Shown: piece after piece, positions 24,972 to 32,191 of the stretch | How positions within the stretch are numbered: the stretch's first letter is position 1 | How the letters are laid out: the number at the start of each line of letters is the position of its first letter | Assembly: GCF_000429045.1 (NCBI RefSeq) | Contig: NZ_AUBC01000011.1 | Coordinates: forward strand, 156,203 to 220,202 | Reading direction: 5' to 3' | Source: Salinarimonas rosea DSM 21201 | GTDB lineage: Bacteria; Pseudomonadota; Alphaproteobacteria; Rhizobiales; Beijerinckiaceae | Length of the DNA stretch: 64,000 bases | Made by a program: the position numbers and the translations under genes | The notes under the pieces: generated by a model | Told to the model about the DNA's origin: nothing | The model's input: the letters and a program-made list of their open reading frames with translations, nothing else | The model's database searches: none

Positions 24972-25721
24972 ATGCGTCTGGCAGGCAAGGTCGCCGTCAT
25001 CACCGGAGCCGGCTCCGGGTTCGGCGAGGGGATGGCGAAGCTGTTCGCGCGGGAGGGCGCGAAGGTGATCGTCGCCGACATCGCGGAGGAGGGCGGGCGG
25101 CGCGTCGCCGCCGAGATCGGCGAGGCCGCGCGCTTCGTGCGCGCCGACGTGACCAGGGCCGCCGACGTGCAGGCCATGGTGGACGAGGCGGTCTCCGCCT
25201 TCGGGCGGCTCGACATCCTCGTCAACAACGCCGGCTTCGCCCACCGCAACCGGCCCATGCTCGAGGTCGACGAGGAGACGTTCGACCGAATCTACGACGT
25301 CAACGTCAAGGCGATCTTCCACGGCGCGCACGCCGCGATCCCGGTCTTCCGGGCGCAGGGGAACGGCGGCGTGATCCTCAACATCGCCTCGACGGCGGGC
25401 GTGCGCCCGCGCCCGGGCCTCGTCTGGTACAACGGCTCGAAGGGTGCGGCGATCACGCTCACCCGCGCCATGGCGGTGGAGCTCGCGCCCGAGAAGATCC
25501 GCGTCGTCGCCATTAATCCGGTCGCCGGCGAGACCGGCATGCTCGCCACCTTCCTCGGCGAGGACACCGAGGAGCGCCGCGCCCAGTTCCGCGCCACGAT
25601 CCCCATGGGCCGCCTGTCTCAGCCCGCCGATATCGCCAACGCCGCGCTCTTCCTGTGCTCGGACGAGGCGGAGTTCCTCACCGGGGTGTGCATGGAGGTG
25701 GACGGCGGCCGCTGCATCTGA
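24972..25721 (+). CDS. Short-chain dehydrogenase/reductase
   Basis: A 249-residue classical SDR. The cofactor motif is TGAGSGFG (residues 11-18), followed by NNAG, the catalytic Ser in NIASTAGV and the YNGSK catalytic pair. Asp36-Ile following the second strand (VADI) suggests NAD(H) preference. AGGAGAAAA precedes the start. It is the last gene of the kinase-TRAP-ALDH group, 153 bp after ALDH. It probably oxidises the imported polyol or sugar acid. Confidence 0.9.
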   Translation: MRLAGKVAVITGAGSGFGEGMAKLFAREGAKVIVADIAEEGGRRVAAEIGEAARFVRADVTRAADVQAMVDEAVSAFGRLDILVNNAGFAHRNRPMLEVDEETFDRIYDVNVKAIFHGAHAAIPVFRAQGNGGVILNIASTAGVRPRPGLVWYNGSKGAAITLTRAMAVELAPEKIRVVAINPVAGETGMLATFLGEDTEERRAQFRATIPMGRLSQPADIANAALFLCSDEAEFLTGVCMEVDGGRCI

Positions 25722-25800
25722 CGCCGTCGCCTCCCTCCGGGAGACGGCCGCGACGCCGACCGGAGGAGGCACAAGTCGTCGCGCCAGTACGCGGCGAGCG

Positions 25801-25869
25801 TCCGTGTCGGTCCCGTCGGGAACGACACGGATCTCCCGGTCGGCGGCGCGAAGCGGCAGGCGCCGCTTC
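25801..25869. terminator. Two hairpins after the SDR gene
   Basis: A 31-nt near-perfect hairpin lies at 25801-25831 (arms TCCGTGTCG and CGACACGGA, with an inner TCCC/GGGA pairing). A second stem is at 25850-25869 (GAAGCGGC..GCCGCTTC). Neither is followed by a T-run, so intrinsic termination is uncertain. They separate the catabolic operon from the puc promoter region. Confidence 0.45.
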
Positions 25870-25951
25870 GGCGATGCGCCGTGCAACCTCATGCGCGCTC
25901 TCGCCTTCTCCGGCGCGGCGCAGGCTGGCCTCAGGGATCGGCCCAGTGCCG

Positions 25952-25995
25952 TGTAAGGTGGTCCTTACAGTAATTTCTGTAACATTCCGTTGACA
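25952..25995. promoter_or_regulatory. Tandem PpsR/CrtJ-type boxes upstream of pucBA
   Basis: Two TGT-N12-ACA palindromes lie in tandem: 25952-25969 (TGTAAGG..CCTTACA, fully symmetric arms) and 25978-25995 (TGTAACA..GTTGACA), with 8 bp between. TGT-N12-ACA pairs are the known target of PpsR/CrtJ, the aerobic repressor of photosynthesis genes. They lie 77-120 bp before pucB, in an AT-richer stretch, where they would cover the promoter. Confidence 0.85.
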
Positions 25996-26071
25996 CTCGG
26001 GAAGCTCGGCCATAGGATGCGCGGGCCTGATCGGGCTCATTCCCGCAGGCGATTCCGAAAGGAGTGCGCGC

Positions 26072-26251
26072 ATGTACAGCGAAAAGCAGACGCTGGATCT
26101 GGACGATCCGGACCGCATCTGGCCGACCGGGCTGACCATCCGCGAGTCCGAGGAGCTCCACAAGCACGTCATCGACGGCGCTCGGGTGTTCTTCGTGATC
26201 TCGCTGATCGCCCACATCCTCGCCTACGTCTTCACGCCCTGGGGTGGCTGA
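26072..26251 (+). CDS. pucB: LH2 antenna beta subunit PucB
   Basis: A 59-residue antenna polypeptide. The [25 protein letters not shown] block followed by a single membrane helix and TPWGG matches LH2 beta chains rather than LH1 beta. His48 (LIAHIL) is the B850-type bacteriochlorophyll ligand; His30 and Arg38 match conserved positions near the B800 site in known LH2. AAGGAG precedes the ATG. It is the first gene of the puc operon, 12 bp before pucA. It sits in the inner membrane as part of a ring. Confidence 0.95.
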   Translation: MYSEKQTLDLDDPDRIWPTGLTIRESEELHKHVIDGARVFFVISLIAHILAYVFTPWGG

Positions 26252-26263
26252 GGGAGATCCATC

Positions 26264-26410
26264 ATGAACCAAGGTCGTATCTGGTGCGTCGTGAGCCCGA
26301 CGGTCGGGCTGCCGCTCTTCCTGGGAGCCGTGGCCCTGATCTCGTTCGTCGTCCACTTCGCCATTCTCGGCAACACCACGTGGTTCCCCGCCTTCTTCCA
26401 GGGCGGTTGA
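26264..26410 (+). CDS. pucA: LH2 antenna alpha subunit PucA, F44/F45 type
   Basis: A 48-residue LH2 alpha chain starting MNQGRIW, as in Rhodoblastus/Rhodopseudomonas alpha subunits. One membrane helix carries His31 (VVHFAIL), the bacteriochlorophyll ligand, and is followed by [12 protein letters not shown]. With numbering equal to the well-studied Rbl. acidophilus protein, positions 44 and 45 are Phe and Phe instead of Tyr and Trp. Those residues normally hydrogen-bond the B850 acetyl groups. The usual basic C-terminal tail is missing. AGGGAG precedes the start. Confidence 0.95.
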   Translation: MNQGRIWCVVSPTVGLPLFLGAVALISFVVHFAILGNTTWFPAFFQGG

Positions 26411-26447
26411 CGCGGCCGGCCGATCCCCCGGGCCACCGCTGCCGAGG

Positions 26448-26467
26448 GGCGGGCGCAGGCGCCCGCC
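26448..26467 (+). promoter_or_regulatory. GC-rich hairpin after pucBA
   Basis: An 8-bp stem GGCGGGCG..CGCCCGCC with a 4-nt loop lies 37 bp after pucA. In known puc and puf operons such hairpins stabilise the upstream antenna mRNA and partly end transcription, giving more antenna than downstream protein. That function is inferred from position and the lack of a T-run. Confidence 0.6.
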
Positions 26468-26588
26468 TCCCGCGGCCTATCCGACGCTGCGCATGCCCTT
26501 CCTCCGGTGCCGGGCGGCGCGCTGGCGCGTGACGAGGGGCCAAACGACGACGTGTGTGCGAGGAGATCGCAGGAACGGGAGCGGGCAC

Positions 26589-27281
26589 ATGGATACGGGG
26601 TCGACACAGGTCATCGGCATCTTTCGTTCCGAGCCCGCGGCAGACGCCGCGGACGGCGCCCTCGCGGCCGCCGGCTTCGTGGAGCGACGGGTGATCCGTC
26701 CGCAGGCGGACGACAACGAGACGATCGCGCGCGGAGCCACCGCGGACGGCTTCCTGCCGCCCGGCCTCGCCCGCCTCTACGGACGGCTGCTCGGCGAGGG
26801 CGCCGTCGTCGTCAGCGTCAAGGCGCCCTTCGGCGAAGGCGGCGCGGCGGAAGCGATCGTGCGGCGCGCGGAGGGCTACGAGGCCCCGCCCGCGGCACCG
26901 CCGCCGCGCAACCCGGCCCCGTTCTCCACCGCCTTCGGCCTGCCGGTCCTCACCGGCTCGCGCTCGCACACCGAGCTGATCAGCAAGTGGTCGTTCTCCG
27001 ACTTCCTGGGCATCCGGATGCTGTCGCGCCGGCCCGCGCCGCTCTCGCAGGCGACGGGGATGCCGACGCTGACGAGCCGGCCGGCCGAGCGCAAGACGAC
27101 GAGCTTCGGCATGCCGATGCTCTCCGGCAGCGCGGCGCCCTTGTCCTCGGCCGTCGGGCTGCCGACCCTCACCGCCCCCAAGCGCGCGTGGACGAGGAGC
27201 TTCGGCATGCCGCTGCTCTCGCGCAAGGCCGCACCGCTGTCCTCCTTCCTCGGCCTGCCGGTGCTGACGAGAAAGCAGTAG
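26589..27281 (+). CDS. Unrecognised protein with 16-residue repeats inside puc operon
   Basis: A 230-residue protein I cannot assign. The N-terminal part (about 6-95) recalls the general-stress-protein 17M/YflT type fold (VIGIFRSEPAADAADGALAAAGF). A Pro-rich linker (100-112) follows. The C-terminal half is a repeat array with motif G-[LMI]-P-x-L-[TS] at Gly117, 141, 157, 174, 190, 206 and 222; spacing is 16-17 residues except for the first gap of 24. Alternating linkers (PLSS and a basic linker) make a 32-residue super-repeat. There is no signal peptide or membrane helix. It lies between pucA and pucC with GGGAG before its ATG. Confidence 0.8.
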   Translation: MDTGSTQVIGIFRSEPAADAADGALAAAGFVERRVIRPQADDNETIARGATADGFLPPGLARLYGRLLGEGAVVVSVKAPFGEGGAAEAIVRRAEGYEAPPAAPPPRNPAPFSTAFGLPVLTGSRSHTELISKWSFSDFLGIRMLSRRPAPLSQATGMPTLTSRPAERKTTSFGMPMLSGSAAPLSSAVGLPTLTAPKRAWTRSFGMPLLSRKAAPLSSFLGLPVLTRKQ

Positions 27282-27324
27282 CCGCGCCGCGCCGGCGCGC
27301 GCTCGCCATCCTGCGAGGCCGGGC

Positions 27325-28779
27325 ATGATCCTCCTTCGGCGGCGACTCGTGGCGTTCTGGGCCGGCCTCGGCCCGCGCTGGCTCCCGTTCGCGGACGTGG
27401 CGACCCCGGACCTGACGCTCGGGCGGCTCTTGCGGCTGTCCTTGTTCCAGGTCTCGGTGGGCATGACGCTCGTGCTCCTCGTCGGCACCCTCAACCGGGT
27501 GATGATCGTGGAGCTGGGCGTCGCGGCGAGCGTCGTCGCCGTGATGGTGGCGCTGCCGGTCGTGTCCGCGCCGTTCCGGGCGCTGATCGGCCATCGCTCC
27601 GACACGCACCGCTGCGCGCTCGGCTGGCGGCGCGTGCCGTTCGTCTGGAAGGCCACCCAGCTCCAGTTCGGCGGCTACGCCATCATGCCTTTCGCGCTCC
27701 TGGTGCTCGCCGGCGCCGGGCAGGCGGCGGACGCCCCGGCCTGGCTCGGGCTCGGCGCGGCGGCGCTCGCCTTCCTGCTCGTGGGTGCCGGCGCGCATGT
27801 CCTCCAGACCGCGGGGCTCGCGCTCGCCACCGACCTGACGCCGCCGGAATCCCACGCCAAGGTCGTCGGGCTGATGTACGTCACGCTGCTGCTGAGCATG
27901 ATCGCGAGCGCCCTCGTCTTCGGCGCGGCGCTGGAGGACTTCACCCCCGGCCGGCTCGTGCAGGTGATCCAGGGCGCGGCGGTCGCCTGCATCGTCCTCA
28001 ACGGCATCGCCTTCTGGAAGCAGGAGCCGCGGGACCCGCATCGCGGACGGGCGCGCGCCCCGGACCCGGGCTTCGCCGAGAGCTGGGTGCGATTTCGTGC
28101 CGGCGGGCGGGCGATGCGCCGGCTCGTCGTGGTCGGCGTCGGGACGATGGCCTTCGGGATGGCCGACGTGCTGCTCGAGCCCTTCGGCGGCGAGGTCCTC
28201 GACTGGAGCGTTGCGGCGACGACGAAGCTCACCGCGCTGCTCGCGCTCGGCGGGCTCGCCGGCTTCGCCACCGCCTCGTGGGCGCTCGGCCGCGGTGGCG
28301 ATCCGTACCGCCTGACGCTCGTCGCCGCGGCGATCGGCGTGCCGGCCTTCGGCCTCGTCATCCTCGCCGCCCCGACGGGCTTCGCCGCCTCGTTCCTCGC
28401 CGGCAACGTCCTCATCGGCTTCGGCGCGGCGCTGTTCGGCCACGCGACGCTCACCGCCACGATGAACCTCGCGCCGCCCGGCCAGGCGGGCCTCGCGCTC
28501 GGCGCCTGGGGCGCGGTCCAGGCCACCGCCGCCGGCGTCGCGCTGGCGCTCGCGGGCGTGATCCGCGACGTCGTCACGCTCGCCGCGGACGTGCTGGAGA
28601 CGGCGGGTCCGTTCGGCGGGGCGGCGGCGGGATACATCGCGGTCTACGGCCTCGAGATCGTGCTCCTCGTCGTCACCATCGCCGCCGCCCTGCCGCTCGC
28701 GCGCCGTGCGGTCGCACGGGAGAGGAGCGAGATGCACGAGGCGGCCTCCGCGTCCGCCCGGGCACGGCCCGCGCCATGA
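27325..28779 (+). CDS. pucC: PucC-type BCD-family MFS protein
   Basis: A 484-residue membrane protein with about twelve helices. The BCD-family signature is PFRALIGHRSDTHRCALGWRRVPFVW in the first third, with LQTAGLALATDLTPPESHAKVVGLMYV further on. PucC/LhaA/Bch2 proteins help assemble antenna complexes and deliver bacteriochlorophyll. It follows the repeat protein by 43 bp and overlaps the deformylase gene by ATGA. As the only MFS gene in the operon, it is likely needed for LH2 assembly. Confidence 0.92.
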   Translation: MILLRRRLVAFWAGLGPRWLPFADVATPDLTLGRLLRLSLFQVSVGMTLVLLVGTLNRVMIVELGVAASVVAVMVALPVVSAPFRALIGHRSDTHRCALGWRRVPFVWKATQLQFGGYAIMPFALLVLAGAGQAADAPAWLGLGAAALAFLLVGAGAHVLQTAGLALATDLTPPESHAKVVGLMYVTLLLSMIASALVFGAALEDFTPGRLVQVIQGAAVACIVLNGIAFWKQEPRDPHRGRARAPDPGFAESWVRFRAGGRAMRRLVVVGVGTMAFGMADVLLEPFGGEVLDWSVAATTKLTALLALGGLAGFATASWALGRGGDPYRLTLVAAAIGVPAFGLVILAAPTGFAASFLAGNVLIGFGAALFGHATLTATMNLAPPGQAGLALGAWGAVQATAAGVALALAGVIRDVVTLAADVLETAGPFGGAAAGYIAVYGLEIVLLVVTIAAALPLARRAVARERSEMHEAASASARARPAP

Positions 28780-29297
28780 CCGTGCGCGCGATCCTCACCG
28801 CGCCCGACGCGGCGCTCCGCGCCGTCTCGGCCCCGGTCGACGCGTTTGACGAGACCGTGGCGGCGGCGATCGCGGACCTCGCGCAGACCATGTGCGCCCG
28901 GCGGGCGATCGGCCTCTCCGCACCCCAGATCGGGGACGCGCGGCGCATCGCCGTCATCGATCCGCAGGGCGACGGCGCCGCGCCGGAGGCCTTCGTCAAT
29001 CCGCGCATCGTCGCACGGGGGCGCGCCTTCGGCTTCGTCCAGGAGAGCTGCCTGTCGCTGCCCGGCGTGGTCGCCAGCGTCTGGCGCGACACGCGGGTGC
29101 GCGTGCGGGCGCAGGACGCGCAGGGGTGCCCCTTCGAGCGCGACCTCGTGGGCATGGCGGCGGTGAGCCTCCAGCACGAGATCGACCACCTCGACGGACG
29201 CCTCTTCGTGGACCGCCTCTCCGCGCTCCGGCGTTGGGCGATCCGCCGGCGGCTGGGGGCGGCCGCGATGGGGGCAGCCCCCCGGTTGCCGGCGTGA
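28776..29297 (+). CDS. def: Peptide deformylase, extra copy in puc operon
   Basis: A 173-residue deformylase. The three metal/catalytic motifs are GLSAPQIG (Gly46-Gln51), ESCLS (Glu90-Ser94, normally EGCLS; Cys92 binds metal) and HEIDH (His134, Glu135, His138). The Gly-to-Ser change at 91 is unusual but present in some divergent deformylases. The ATG overlaps the pucC stop, so it is probably expressed with the puc genes. It probably removes formyl groups from new proteins; a link with antenna N-termini is speculation. Confidence 0.87.
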   Translation: MTVRAILTAPDAALRAVSAPVDAFDETVAAAIADLAQTMCARRAIGLSAPQIGDARRIAVIDPQGDGAAPEAFVNPRIVARGRAFGFVQESCLSLPGVVASVWRDTRVRVRAQDAQGCPFERDLVGMAAVSLQHEIDHLDGRLFVDRLSALRRWAIRRRLGAAAMGAAPRLPA

Positions 29298-29306
29298 CGC
29301 CCCGGC

Positions 29307-29732
29307 TCACCGCGGCAACGCGTCGGCTCGGTACTGCGCCGCGAACTCGTCGCTCGGCGGGATCGGCGTGATCACGTCGATCAGCACGCCGTTCGGGTCG
29401 CTGGTGATGAAATGGCGCTGGCCGAAGGGCTCGTCGCGCAGCGGGAGGAGCATCGGCAGCCCGGCGCGGGTGAGCCGCGCATGGACGGCATCGACGTCCT
29501 CGACCTCGATGTTGAGCAACACGCCCGCGGCGCGCCCGCGTCCGCTCTCCGGGATGGTCTCGTGGTCGCCCTGCAGAATCGCGAGAGCGATGCTCGGGTC
29601 CCTCGTGGATTGCAGGTGCACGTACCAATCGGCCTCGAAGGCGGCGGCGAAGTCGAAATGGGCGATCCAGAACCGCGCCGTCTCGGCGACGTCGGACACC
29701 ATGAGCACCGGGTACCAGCTCGTGACGTTCAT
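29307..29732 (-). CDS. VOC-family glyoxalase/dioxygenase-like protein
   Basis: A 141-residue protein with two beta-alpha-beta-beta-beta units of the VOC fold: [21 protein letters not shown] at the start and [18 protein letters not shown] near the end. I prefer ATG 29732 because GAGG lies about 9 bp upstream; another ATG is 9 bp earlier. It is divergent from a TetR regulator gene and likely its target. The substrate cannot be told. Confidence 0.85.
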   Translation of the reverse strand: MNVTSWYPVLMVSDVAETARFWIAHFDFAAAFEADWYVHLQSTRDPSIALAILQGDHETIPESGRGRAAGVLLNIEVEDVDAVHARLTRAGLPMLLPLRDEPFGQRHFITSDPNGVLIDVITPIPPSDEFAAQYRADALPR

Positions 29733-29757
29733 GCTTTCCATCCTCGCCAGAAACATA

Positions 29758-29803
29758 CATTCTGCATGTCGACGATCGCTTTAACAAACAGGCACTCTGT
29801 ATG
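29758..29803. promoter_or_regulatory. Putative TetR operator, direct repeats
   Basis: Two near-identical 11-mers, CATTCTGCATG (29758-29768) and CACTCTGTATG (29793-29803), lie 35 bp apart in the divergent region between the VOC and TetR genes. The first extends to an imperfect palindrome ACATACATTCTGCATGT. The second overlaps the tetR-like start codon, which suggests autorepression. Confidence 0.5.
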
Positions 29804-30388
29804 CAAATGAAATCCGAGCGCCGCTCGAACGCGGAGCGGACCCGCGCGATGCGCGACACGCTGATCGCGACCGCTCGGGCGCTGTTCGCGGAGCACGGCT
29901 TCGCCGAGACGAGCACGCCGGCCCTCGTCGCGGCCGCCGGCGTGACCCGTGGCGCCCTCTATCATCACTTCGTCGACAAGCGGGCCTTGTTCAGGGCGGT
30001 CGTGGAGGCGGAAGCGACGGCGGTCGCGGAGGCGATCGAAGCCTCGGACGACGTGGCGGCGTCGCCCCTCGAGCGGCTTCTCGCCGGTGCGGACGCCTAT
30101 CTGCGGGCCATGGCCGAGCCCGGCCGCACGCGCCTCCTCCTCGTCGAGGCGCCCGCTGTTCTCGGCGAAAGCGATCGGCGCACGATCGAGGAGACCCGCG
30201 GCGACGCCACGCTGCGCGAGGGGCTCGCGGCGGCCATCGCGGCCGGCGCCCTGCAGCCCCTGCCGCTCGCGGTCCTGGCGCCGGTCCTCTCCGCCGCGCT
30301 GGAGCGTGCGGCGGAGGCGATGGCGGCCGGCGCCGCCCCCGAGGACTGCCGTACGGTGATCCGCGCGCTGATCGACGGGCTCGCCTGA
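29801..30388 (+). CDS. TetR/AcrR family transcriptional regulator
   Basis: A 195-residue regulator. The N-terminal TetR helix-turn-helix is clear (TRAMRDTLIATARALFAEHGFAETSTPALVAAAGVTRGALYHHFVDKRALFRAVVEAE). The rest is a helical ligand-binding domain. Two starts are possible (29801 and 29807); the operator-like repeat overlaps the first. It is divergent from the VOC gene, 68 bp away, which it probably controls. Confidence 0.92.
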   Translation: MQMKSERRSNAERTRAMRDTLIATARALFAEHGFAETSTPALVAAAGVTRGALYHHFVDKRALFRAVVEAEATAVAEAIEASDDVAASPLERLLAGADAYLRAMAEPGRTRLLLVEAPAVLGESDRRTIEETRGDATLREGLAAAIAAGALQPLPLAVLAPVLSAALERAAEAMAAGAAPEDCRTVIRALIDGLA

Positions 30389-30422
30389 AGCGGCGTCGCC
30401 GGCGGCCGGGGCGGGATCCGCG

Positions 30423-30857
30423 CTACAGCGGCGCGCTGTCGGCCGTCGGCCAGTAGGTGCCGACGCTCCAGAGATTGCCCTCGGGATCGCGGAAGGCGAA
30501 GTCGCGGGTGCCGTAGGGCGTGTCGCGGACCTCGGCGGTGATCTGCGCGCCCGCGGCCTTCGCCCGCGCGTACGCGGCATCGATGTCCGCGACGGCGAGG
30601 TAGAGGGCGTCCGTCCGTCGGCCGTCGCGCGGGCCGATGTCGGCGCCGTAGGCGTCGTCCCGCTCCTGCCCGATCATCAGGATCGACGAGCCGAGGACGA
30701 GCTCCGCATGGGCCACCAGGGCTGCGTCGCCGTCCCCGTCGCGGTAGACGACGCGCTCGCGAAAGCCCAGCGCCTCGGCGAGCCAGGCGATCATCCCGTC
30801 CGCGTCGGCGCAGCGCAGGGTGGGGAAGAGGCAAGGTGCGGTCTCGAGGGTGCTCAT
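30423..30857 (-). CDS. VOC-family protein (glyoxalase/bleomycin-resistance type)
   Basis: A 144-residue VOC protein resembling the PhnB-like 'glyoxalase superfamily protein' group: LFPTLRCADADGMIAWLAEALGF at the N-terminus and YGTRDFAFRDPEGNLWSVGTY near the C-terminus. It is convergent with the TetR gene and upstream-adjacent to an AraC-family gene read in the same direction. Function unknown. Confidence 0.87.
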   Translation of the reverse strand: MSTLETAPCLFPTLRCADADGMIAWLAEALGFRERVVYRDGDGDAALVAHAELVLGSSILMIGQERDDAYGADIGPRDGRRTDALYLAVADIDAAYARAKAAGAQITAEVRDTPYGTRDFAFRDPEGNLWSVGTYWPTADSAPL

Positions 30858-30927
30858 CGGTGTCTCCGTTCGTGAGAGACCCGCACGCTACCGCCGGCCG
30901 TGGGGCCGGTCTTGATGGTTTGTCACC

Positions 30928-31788
30928 TCAGCCCGCCGCCTCGCCCGCACGTAGCGCCTCCGCGCCGCGGCCGATGCGGCCGAGCCATTGCGTCGGCGTC
31001 GCCCCCGCCAGCGACCGGAACTCGCGCACGAGATGCGCCTGGTCGGCGAAGCCGCAGGAGGCGGCGACGTCCGCCCACGAGGCAGGCCCGGCGGACATGG
31101 CAGCCCCGGACGTCGCGGACGTCGCGACGACGCAGGCCCGGCGGAAGCGGACCATGCGCGCCAGCGTCTTCGGACCGACGCCGAGATGCCGTGCGCTCAG
31201 CGCCGCGAGGTGCTTGCGCGAGATGCCGATGTCGGCCGCGATACCCGCGATCGAGACGGCGCCGCCGGTCCGGGCGACGGCCGCGCACAGATGCGCGATC
31301 TCCGGCCGCGCCGCGGGAAGGGTGCGCGCGAGCAGGAAAGCCTCCGCCAGATCGAGGCGCTCGTCCCACGTCGCCGCCTCGCCGAGGCGCCGGCGCAGGT
31401 TCCGCCCCGCGGGGCCGAGGGCGTCCTCGATGTCGACCATCCGCGATGCGATCTCTCCGGCGAGGCCGCCGAGGAAGCGGTGCGCGCCGAGCGGCGTGAA
31501 GTCGATCTGGAGGCATTCCGCGCCGCCGTCGGAGCGGATCTCGACGGGGCCGGCGTGCAGGCCGGCGACGAAGCTCGGCTGCACATCGTCCTCCGTCGGC
31601 GCGCGGCCGAAGGCGATCCGGAAAGGGCGGCCGAATGAGACGATCACCGGCACGACGAGCGTCGCGCTCTCGTGCTGGACCCGCGGCCCGGGCGCGATCT
31701 CGCGATAGCCGGCGAGCGAGGCGACCACGCTCGCGAGCGCCGGATGCGGCGCCCGCCGGACGAGCTCGACTCGAGACGGCTCCTTCAT
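30928..31788 (-). CDS. AraC-family transcriptional regulator
   Basis: A 286-residue regulator. The N-terminal part is a cupin-like sensor (ECLQIDFTPLGAHRFLG is typical of the DUF6597/AraC group). The C-terminal part is a two-HTH DNA-binding domain ('ISIAGIAADIGISRKHLAALSARHLGVGPKTLARMVRFRRA', then 'WADVAASCGFADQAHLVREFRSLAGATPTQWLG'). Start 31788 is chosen for its GAGGG site. The gene downstream encodes a VOC protein, 70 bp away, a likely target. Confidence 0.9.
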   Translation of the reverse strand: MKEPSRVELVRRAPHPALASVVASLAGYREIAPGPRVQHESATLVVPVIVSFGRPFRIAFGRAPTEDDVQPSFVAGLHAGPVEIRSDGGAECLQIDFTPLGAHRFLGGLAGEIASRMVDIEDALGPAGRNLRRRLGEAATWDERLDLAEAFLLARTLPAARPEIAHLCAAVARTGGAVSIAGIAADIGISRKHLAALSARHLGVGPKTLARMVRFRRACVVATSATSGAAMSAGPASWADVAASCGFADQAHLVREFRSLAGATPTQWLGRIGRGAEALRAGEAAG

Positions 31789-31899
31789 CCCTCGGCCTCC
31801 CGGCATCGCCTGGCGCGCATCATCGCACACGACGGCGCCGGGGTGGAGCGTTCCGTCGGCCCGTGTCGTCGCCACCCGGCTGCGCGATTGTCGCCGAGC

Positions 31900-31928
31900 C
31901 GTAATGCCGTCTCCCTCGTTGCGTCCGT
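31900..31928 (+). promoter_or_regulatory. ECF-type promoter, site 1 (upstream of P1B-ATPase)
   Basis: CGTAATG, 15 bp, CGTCCGT. It matches the two-part motif found at five other intergenic sites in this window. It precedes a 23-residue ORF and the P1B-ATPase gene, with the predicted start of transcription near 31935. Confidence 0.65.
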
Positions 31929-31994
31929 AGTACCGAATGGCGGTTCCATTCGGGCCGTGTGCCGCGCGGTCCTGCGTATCGAAGGAAGTCGGGA

Positions 31995-32066
31995 ATGCGC
32001 ACGGAAACGAACTCTACGAGGGCCGGTCCGGCGAACGGGACCGGATCGTCCTGCTGCGGCAGCTAG
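31995..32066 (+). CDS. Possible 23-residue leader peptide ending CCGS
   Basis: A short ORF with a good GAAGGAAG site 7 bp before ATG 31995. It lies about 60 nt downstream of promoter site 1. The peptide is polar and ends SSCCGS, a vicinal Cys pair directly before the stop. Such a pair could make translation or the peptide itself responsive to thiols or metals. There is no direct proof that it is translated. Confidence 0.4.
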   Translation: MRTETNSTRAGPANGTGSSCCGS

Positions 32067-32117
32067 CCGATCGAGGGGGCCGGGGGAGGGCGGGTTTCGC
32101 ACGTCGCGAGGCTGCCG

Positions 32118-32189
32118 ATGGACGACCCACCCCGACCCACGCCCGACCGACCTTCGACCCACGACGAACCGCGCGTTCCGGGAGCTTGA
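32118..32189 (+). CDS. Possible 23-residue Pro-rich ORF before P1B-ATPase
   Basis: ATG 32118 with GAGG 7 bp upstream opens a 23-residue Pro/Asp-rich frame that ends 2 bp before the GTG start of the P1B-ATPase. Translational coupling would be possible. The composition gives no functional hint, and it may be a chance ORF. Confidence 0.25.
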   Translation: MDDPPRPTPDRPSTHDEPRVPGA

Positions 32190-32191
32190 CC

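Noticed and set aside
26072..26410. Antenna genes as LH1 (pufBA)
   Set aside because: The beta chain has the LH2 IWPTGLT start and the alpha chain the MNQG start and TTWFPA end; no puf reaction-centre genes follow, and pucC does.
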